A stretch of DNA of 24,835 nt from a virus. The stretch spans positions 1-24,835 of the IMG/VR virus record IMGVR_UViG_3300031703_000051. One strand, given 5' to 3'. Shown here piece after piece: positions 21,103 to 24,835 of the stretch. The position numbers and the translations under genes are program-made. Below the pieces are notes generated by a model. That model had not been told where the DNA came from. It worked only from the letters and a program-made list of their open reading frames with translations, and did no database searches. Each line of letters opens with the position of its first letter. Positions within the stretch are counted from its first letter, which is position 1.

Positions 21103-21115
21103 TCATTATAAATAA
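21093..21115 (+). terminator. Hairpin ahead of promoter cassette G
   Basis: Perfect 9-bp stem TTATTTATA / TATAAATAA with loop ATCAT, overlapping the oxidoreductase stop codon. No T-tract; related to the hairpins at 8591, 15692 and 19230. Confidence 0.5.
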
Positions 21116-21131
21116 GAACTTTAATGAAAAT

Positions 21132-21183
21132 AAGTGCTCTAAAGTTTTCTTGATTCAAATAAAATGATTATATTTACATATAA
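21132..21183 (+). promoter_or_regulatory. Promoter cassette copy G (TTG-N16-TATATTTA)
   Basis: TTG 21150-21152, TATATTTA 21169-21176, full conserved block, with the AACTTTA ... TAAAGTT inverted repeat as in copies A and E. It drives the DNA ligase gene. Confidence 0.72.
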
Positions 21184-21199
21184 CTAATAATTAAAGAAT

Positions 21200-22492
21200 A
21201 TGAAAACAGACTTCCAATTAATACGCGAATTTGTAGATCAATCAAACTCAACAAATTCAAATACAGACAAACTTAATGTTCTGAGAACGTATACTAAACA
21301 TGATGTTGTTGCTATGGCATTACATTATACATATAATACATTTAAACAATATGGCGTAACATCGAAGAACTGTAAAAAGAATCATAAATTGTTAGGATAT
21401 GCTAATACATACGGAAACTTCTTCGGTTTATTAGACGATTTGGCCAATAGAGTAATGACTGGACATAATGCGATTGCAAATATCAATAGATTTGTCCAGG
21501 AGAATAAGGAATTTGAAGATATCATTTGGAATATTTTAGATAGAAATCTTAAAACAAGATCAACAACATCAATGATTAATAAGGTGATGCCTGGTTTAAT
21601 TCCAACATTTGACGTTGCATTGGCAGAGTCGTACGATGAGAAGATGGCAAAGAAAGTTGATTGGAATGATGGCTGGTATTTGTCAAGAAAATTAGATGGT
21701 GTAAGATGTATATGTATAATTGATGAAAACGGGAATCCTGATTTTTTCAGTAGAGCAGGTAAGGACTTTTTAACATTAGACACATTGAAGCCTTCAATTA
21801 AAAAGTTAGGATTATCCAATATGATTTTAGATGGTGAGATTTGTATGACTGATGCTGATGGAAATGAAGATTTTCAAGGAATCATTAAAGAGATCAAACG
21901 AAAGAATCATACAATTGAAACTCCTAAATTCTTCGTATTTGATATGTTAACTATGAAAGAATTTACAGATAAAGAGTCCGATACATTATTTTTAGAAAGA
22001 ATAACAAAGGCTGATAATGCTATTGTAGAAGATGAATTTATTCAAGTGCTTCCACAGATATTAGCAAATGATGATAATTTAGCAACATTTATGGAAACAG
22101 TTAAAGAAGAAGGTTGGGAAGGTTTAATGCTCCGTAAGAATACAACATATAAAGGAAAGCGAAGTAAAGATGTTCTTAAAGTTAAGAAATTCCATGATGC
22201 TGAATACACTGTAGTAGATATTGAAAATGCAATAAACAGAGTTATCGTTGATGAAAAGGAAGTTGAAGAAATGATGATGAAGAAAGTAGTAATAGAACAT
22301 AAAGGAAATAGAGTTAGTGTAGGAAGCGGATTCTCACATGAACAGAGACGACATTATTTTTTAAATCCTAATGACATAGTAGGTAAACAAATATGTGTTC
22401 AGTACTTTGAAGAAACATTAAACGAAAAAGGAACTAACTCATTACGATTTCCCACAGTCAAAGCAGTTTACGAAACGAAACGAAACTTTTAA
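21200..22492 (+). CDS. ATP-dependent DNA ligase
   Basis: 430 residues. A helical N-terminal region (1-140) precedes the nucleotidyltransferase domain. Motif I is SRKLDGVR, with Lys as the adenylated residue (K-x-DG); FFSRAGKDF is motif III, ILDGEI the metal-binding Glu strand, FFVFDML motif IIIa, EGLMLRK motif IV and LKVKKF motif V. The C-terminal ~110 residues should be the OB fold. It seals nicks in replication and repair using ATP, as T4 gp30 (487 aa) does. It stands first in a transcript from promoter cassette G, with a Nudix gene 8 nt downstream. Confidence 0.93.
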   Translation: MKTDFQLIREFVDQSNSTNSNTDKLNVLRTYTKHDVVAMALHYTYNTFKQYGVTSKNCKKNHKLLGYANTYGNFFGLLDDLANRVMTGHNAIANINRFVQENKEFEDIIWNILDRNLKTRSTTSMINKVMPGLIPTFDVALAESYDEKMAKKVDWNDGWYLSRKLDGVRCICIIDENGNPDFFSRAGKDFLTLDTLKPSIKKLGLSNMILDGEICMTDADGNEDFQGIIKEIKRKNHTIETPKFFVFDMLTMKEFTDKESDTLFLERITKADNAIVEDEFIQVLPQILANDDNLATFMETVKEEGWEGLMLRKNTTYKGKRSKDVLKVKKFHDAEYTVVDIENAINRVIVDEKEVEEMMMKKVVIEHKGNRVSVGSGFSHEQRRHYFLNPNDIVGKQICVQYFEETLNEKGTNSLRFPTVKAVYETKRNF

Positions 22493-22500
22493 TAAAGCGT

Positions 22501-22950
22501 ATGAAATTAACACAGAAATATTCAGCAGGACTTGCAATAATATATAACAAGAATGTATTATTGGGACATACTACGGGGAGGAAGGGTTCTCATTCGTATG
22601 GGATATCAAAGGGCGGAATTCATGAAGGCGAAAGCAAGAGGGATGCAGCCCTCCGTGAAACATTTGAGGAATTCGGAATCAATGTCCCTGTTAATTTGAT
22701 CCAACCACATGAATTCAATTTCAGTGTAATTTCAAAACGATACGGATACAACAAGACCGTGTATTATTACATAGTAGAGATTAATGATTTAAAACAAATA
22801 GGACTTAGTGGATATGATGTTCCTCGTTCACAATTACAACTAGAGGAAGTAGACATTGCAAAATTCGTAGATTACAAACATGCAATGCAATTAGTCATGA
22901 AATCCCAAATCCCATTGATTACTAATTTATTATCGAAGGGATTGATTTAA
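22501..22950 (+). CDS. Nudix hydrolase
   Basis: 149 residues. A complete Nudix box is present: G-x5-E-x7-RE-U-xEE-x-GU in GGIHEGESKRDAALRETF followed by EEFGI. Nudix enzymes cleave nucleoside diphosphates linked to other groups (mutated dNTPs, ADP-ribose, NAD(H), capped RNA); which one cannot be read from the box. The N-terminal strand SAGLAIIYNKNVLLGHT and the loop GRKGSHSYGISKGG are typical. Cotranscribed with the ligase, which suggests nucleotide clean-up or cofactor turnover during replication. Confidence 0.9.
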   Translation: MKLTQKYSAGLAIIYNKNVLLGHTTGRKGSHSYGISKGGIHEGESKRDAALRETFEEFGINVPVNLIQPHEFNFSVISKRYGYNKTVYYYIVEINDLKQIGLSGYDVPRSQLQLEEVDIAKFVDYKHAMQLVMKSQIPLITNLLSKGLI

Positions 22951-22990
22951 CCTAACGAATCAACATATGAACTAAATATTAATAGAAGAC

Positions 22991-23620
22991 ATGGAACCAG
23001 AAAAAGGTATATTTGAACAATGGGCTGACGAAAGAGATGCCAAATCATGGATTAGAAAAAAACTAGAATTCATTCCATTATGGTGGGATCATGATGGTAG
23101 ATATATGCACATTGAATTTGCAAGAGGAGTAAAGAATCTTATTTATTGGTTTCCTATCATATGGAAAGATCGTAACTGGGATTCTCATTATATCTTTGAG
23201 ATCTTAAAACATAAACTAACAGCACAATCAAATTATATTGCAGAACAAAATAGACATGTGAATGCCCAGACAGATGCAAGAGATATGAGACTTTGTGTTG
23301 AGCTAATGAAATTAGTGGATGATGGTTTTTATGAAGGAGAATATGCAGATTATCAAAAAACAAAGAATTGGTTTGAACCAATAGGAAATGGTTCATCAAC
23401 ATGGGAATCTAAAGAACTAGAAGAAAACTTCGATGACTATTTCGCTAAATATCCATTGATTTATAAAAGAACATTAAACGGAGAAGGACCGTTCGGTATG
23501 GAAGGTACTGAAAGGAGTAAACAGGTAATTGCAATGAACATAGGGCATATTAATCAAGAGAGGGCACATGCTCTATTATTTACAATATTGAAACAAAACA
23601 TATTAGGATGGTGGGATTAA
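22991..23620 (+). CDS. Conserved phage protein of unknown function
   Basis: 209 residues. The central segment RYMHIEFARGVKNLIYWFPIIWKDRNWD, followed by YIFEILKHKLTAQSNYI and DARDMRLCVELMKLV, is of a type I associate with a family conserved in large myophages with no assigned function. It is soluble, helical and Trp-rich. A C-terminal part (SKQVIAMNIGHINQERAHALLF) is also ordered. It overlaps the next gene by 13 nt. Confidence 0.78.
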   Translation: MEPEKGIFEQWADERDAKSWIRKKLEFIPLWWDHDGRYMHIEFARGVKNLIYWFPIIWKDRNWDSHYIFEILKHKLTAQSNYIAEQNRHVNAQTDARDMRLCVELMKLVDDGFYEGEYADYQKTKNWFEPIGNGSSTWESKELEENFDDYFAKYPLIYKRTLNGEGPFGMEGTERSKQVIAMNIGHINQERAHALLFTILKQNILGWWD

Positions 23621-24063
23621 ACGATACAAGTAACGAGAGCTATAGCCTAGGTCAATTGACAGGCGAGATAATAGAGCATAAATATTTACCAACAATGGAA
23701 ACAGATATGCTTAAAACATTTAATGTTATTAAGGTCGATGACACTGATATCGCAGAAAATAAAAGACTTGATGGTATATTAGATAACACATACAGGATGG
23801 CCAAGGGACCTGTGCATTCCAAGATTGCCCATACGAAATGGATTGAACATACATATACATTGGCTGATAAATATTTACCATCAGAAATAACATGTTTAAT
23901 TACAAAGATAGAACCAAAGGATATTAATGCATTCAAGGAAGGATTAATAAGTTACCTATGGAATACTGATTTAAGCTGGTATATGCCGGAGGATGATTTC
24001 TTTAAACCAAATAATCCACATGCATGGTGTTCAACAATAGTATTAACAAGAACTAGGCGTTAA
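23608..24063 (+). CDS. Hypothetical protein
   Basis: 151 residues starting inside the previous gene (13-nt overlap). N-terminal half mixed, middle helical (TKWIEHTYTLADKYLPSEI), C-terminus Trp/Pro-rich (LSWYMPEDDFFKPNNPHAWC). Not recognised. Likely cotranslated with the upstream conserved protein. Confidence 0.7.
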   Translation: MVGLNDTSNESYSLGQLTGEIIEHKYLPTMETDMLKTFNVIKVDDTDIAENKRLDGILDNTYRMAKGPVHSKIAHTKWIEHTYTLADKYLPSEITCLITKIEPKDINAFKEGLISYLWNTDLSWYMPEDDFFKPNNPHAWCSTIVLTRTRR

Positions 24064-24102
24064 TTAAATTGAAACAAAAATAAACCTTTGAGTATAATAA
24101 TC

Positions 24103-24321
24103 ATGGAAGAAACAAAATCAACTATAATATCGAAACAGATTAATAGATCAAACCCACTATCACATAAGGAAACGTCTAATGTAATCGCAATACATTATAA
24201 TAACAGGGTAATGGTTTATGATAACATCCACTATCCGAAGGCATATGTTGCAAAATTAGTGCATAACCCAAATGATCCGATTGTTGCAATAACGTACAAC
24301 GGGAAGAACATTGAATTTTAA
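24103..24321 (+). CDS. Hypothetical protein
   Basis: 72 residues from ATG 24103, preferred over a TTG at 24088. Strand-rich (NVIAIHYNNRVMVYDN, DPIVAITYNGKNIEF), perhaps a small beta barrel. Not recognised. A TTGAAA-N18-TATAAT pair (24069-24098) ends only 4 nt before the ATG, too close for an ordinary leader. Confidence 0.65.
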   Translation: MEETKSTIISKQINRSNPLSHKETSNVIAIHYNNRVMVYDNIHYPKAYVAKLVHNPNDPIVAITYNGKNIEF

Positions 24322-24333
24322 AAGCAATAAAAA

Positions 24334-24363
24334 TTGAAACTTTTTAAAACAGTACAGTATAAT
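24334..24363 (+). promoter_or_regulatory. Possible promoter TTGAAA-N18-TATAAT ahead of H1-like gene
   Basis: TTGAAA 24334-24339 and TATAAT 24358-24363, 37 nt before ATG 24401 and following a gene end. Classical sigma-70 look, differing from the cassette promoters. Confidence 0.4.
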
Positions 24364-24400
24364 AACAGAACAATAATTAATATAAATTAAAACAAACAAC

Positions 24401-24583
24401 ATGGAAGAATTATTAAATCAAATCGTAGAGACAGTAGATTCAATTAGAGAAGATGCTGCTAAATTTGAAGAAAAAGGAAATGGTGCTGCAGGAACAAGAG
24501 TTCGTAAAGCAATGCAAACTATCAAGACATTAGGTCAAGATGTGAGAGTTCATATCTCTGAAGCTAAGAAGGTGAAAGCATAA
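24401..24583 (+). CDS. Histone H1-like (Hc1-type) DNA-binding protein
   Basis: 60 residues. The pattern AAKFEEKGNGAAGTRVRKAMQTIKTLGQDVR, split here as FEEKGNGAAGTRVRKAMQ and TIKTLGQDVR, matches the conserved core of bacterial H1/Hc1-like proteins (EKGNKAAG-x-R-x-RK), which are common in Bacteroidota and Chlamydiae and bind DNA non-specifically. This is the short form without a long Lys/Ala-rich tail. A phage copy could compact phage DNA or compete with the host protein (inference). Leader AAAACAAACAACATGG as in the tube gene suggests high expression. Confidence 0.78.
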   Translation: MEELLNQIVETVDSIREDAAKFEEKGNGAAGTRVRKAMQTIKTLGQDVRVHISEAKKVKA

Positions 24584-24719
24584 ATAAATGATAGTATTAA
24601 TGTCTCTGTAATAATGGGTGAAACCCCATAAAAACATAGATATATACTATCTGAAAGTCATTAGCTAAAGACTTAAAAATAAGCTTACCGATTAGCCTGG
24701 TATTAAATAAAGGCTTAAT
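24584..24719 (+). other. Intergenic stretch with hairpins ahead of tRNA
   Basis: No gene seen. Contains ATGGG-TGAAAC-CCCAT (24614-24629), a near-perfect 20-nt palindrome around TTAGCTAA (AAGTC ... GACTT, near 24656-24675) and a nested TAAGC/GCTTA with TACC/GGTA structure just before the tRNA. One AGATATATAC, one base off the late motif, is at 24638. Confidence 0.4.
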
Positions 24720-24774
24720 GGGGAATTAGCTCATTTGGCCAGAGCGCTTGCCTTGCACGCAAGAGGTAATCGGT
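24720..24774 (+). tRNA. tRNA-Ala(UGC), 5' exon, interrupted by a group I intron
   Basis: Acceptor strand GGGGAAT, D-arm GCTC/GAGC, anticodon arm CTTGC-CTTGCAC-GCAAG with anticodon TGC (24754-24756), variable loop AGGTA and 5' T-stem ATCGG follow in perfect register. The expected T-loop TTCGAAT and 3' T-stem CCGAT are missing after the first T (24774). The following sequence has group I intron features, so the 3' exon should lie beyond the window. UGC reads GCA/GCG Ala codons. Confidence 0.85.
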
Positions 24775-24835
24775 TTTTAAACGAGCCGCTTTAAGTAGTG
24801 ATACTTATCGAATAATTGGATGAATTGCTGGAAAT
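24775..24835 (+). other. Group I intron, 5' part (continues past window)
   Basis: P1: exon CGGT plus the first intron T pair with AGCCG (24784-24788), placing a U:G wobble exactly at the 5' splice site after 24774. P2: AAGTA-GTGA-TACTT (24793-24806) with a GNRA tetraloop. P element: AATTGCTGGAAA (24823-24834), the conserved P4 5' strand of group I introns. The Q, R and S elements and the guanosine-binding site should follow outside the window. Confidence 0.82.

Noticed and set aside
24069-24098. Promoter TTGAAA-N18-TATAAT for the gene at 24103
   Set aside because: The -10-like element ends 4 nt before the start codon, so transcription would begin at or after the ATG; only leaderless expression could save it.
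1-24835. CRISPR array, insertion sequence, integrase or attachment site
   Set aside because: No regularly spaced repeats, transposase or integrase motifs were seen; the repeated blocks found are single-copy promoter cassettes between genes.

Overview
The window reads as part of a large, AT-rich, T4-like contractile-tailed phage (myovirus) genome, most likely infecting a member of the Bacteroidota, perhaps a flavobacterium. The phage call rests on a T4-like terminase–sheath–tube gene order plus baseplate/tape-measure-type genes. The host call is inference. Start codons sit behind A-rich leaders instead of Shine-Dalgarno sequences, and recurring promoters of the form TTG-N16-TATATTTA resemble the Bacteroidota TTG/TAnnTTTG type. 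Every gene I can support is on the + strand.

Layout. (1) 1-8200, structural module: 3' part of the large terminase (gp17-like), tail sheath (gp18-like), tail tube (gp19-like), a small RHH-like protein, a gp26-like baseplate/tail-assembly protein overlapping a short downstream ORF in the +1 frame (possible programmed frameshift), and a very hydrophobic candidate tape measure protein built from six ~65-residue repeats. (2) 8300-11450: small genes including a PNKP-type 3'-phosphatase, a guanylate-kinase-like protein, a PD-(D/E)XK-like nuclease and a metallophosphoesterase-fold protein that has lost its metal ligands. (3) 11547-12680: a phage sigma-70/ECF-type sigma factor and two small coupled genes. 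(4) 12744-15272: five consecutive genes whose products carry a common LFEEFLNE-like tag, N-terminal in four and C-terminal in the fifth (an alpha/beta hydrolase). The tag resembles the T4 capsid-targeting sequence with its L-x-E|A/G prohead-protease site, so this looks like a bank of internal (packaged) head proteins. (5) 15358-21102: many small accessory genes (SWIM zinc finger, active metallophosphoesterase, KTSC domain, membrane proteins, flavodoxin-like NAD(P)H oxidoreductase) and an unexplained ~0.6 kb non-coding, structured-looking region. (6) 21200-24583: ATP-dependent DNA ligase, Nudix hydrolase, conserved unknowns and a histone H1/Hc1-like protein. (7) 24720-end: 5' exon of a tRNA-Ala(UGC) interrupted in its T-loop by the start of a group I intron that runs off the window.

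Regulation. Two intergenic motif classes are visible. AGATATATAA lies 20-43 nt ahead of the sheath, tube, tape measure and tagged-protein genes, and is a candidate late promoter; the phage sigma factor is an obvious candidate reader. A ~52-nt block with TTG-N16-TATATTTA is nearly identical ahead of five accessory or DNA-metabolism genes, with two diverged copies ahead of the sigma factor and the SWIM gene. Strong hairpin/T-tract terminators follow the tube gene, the baseplate genes and the hydrolase gene. Assignments come from reading motifs by eye; no database search was run.
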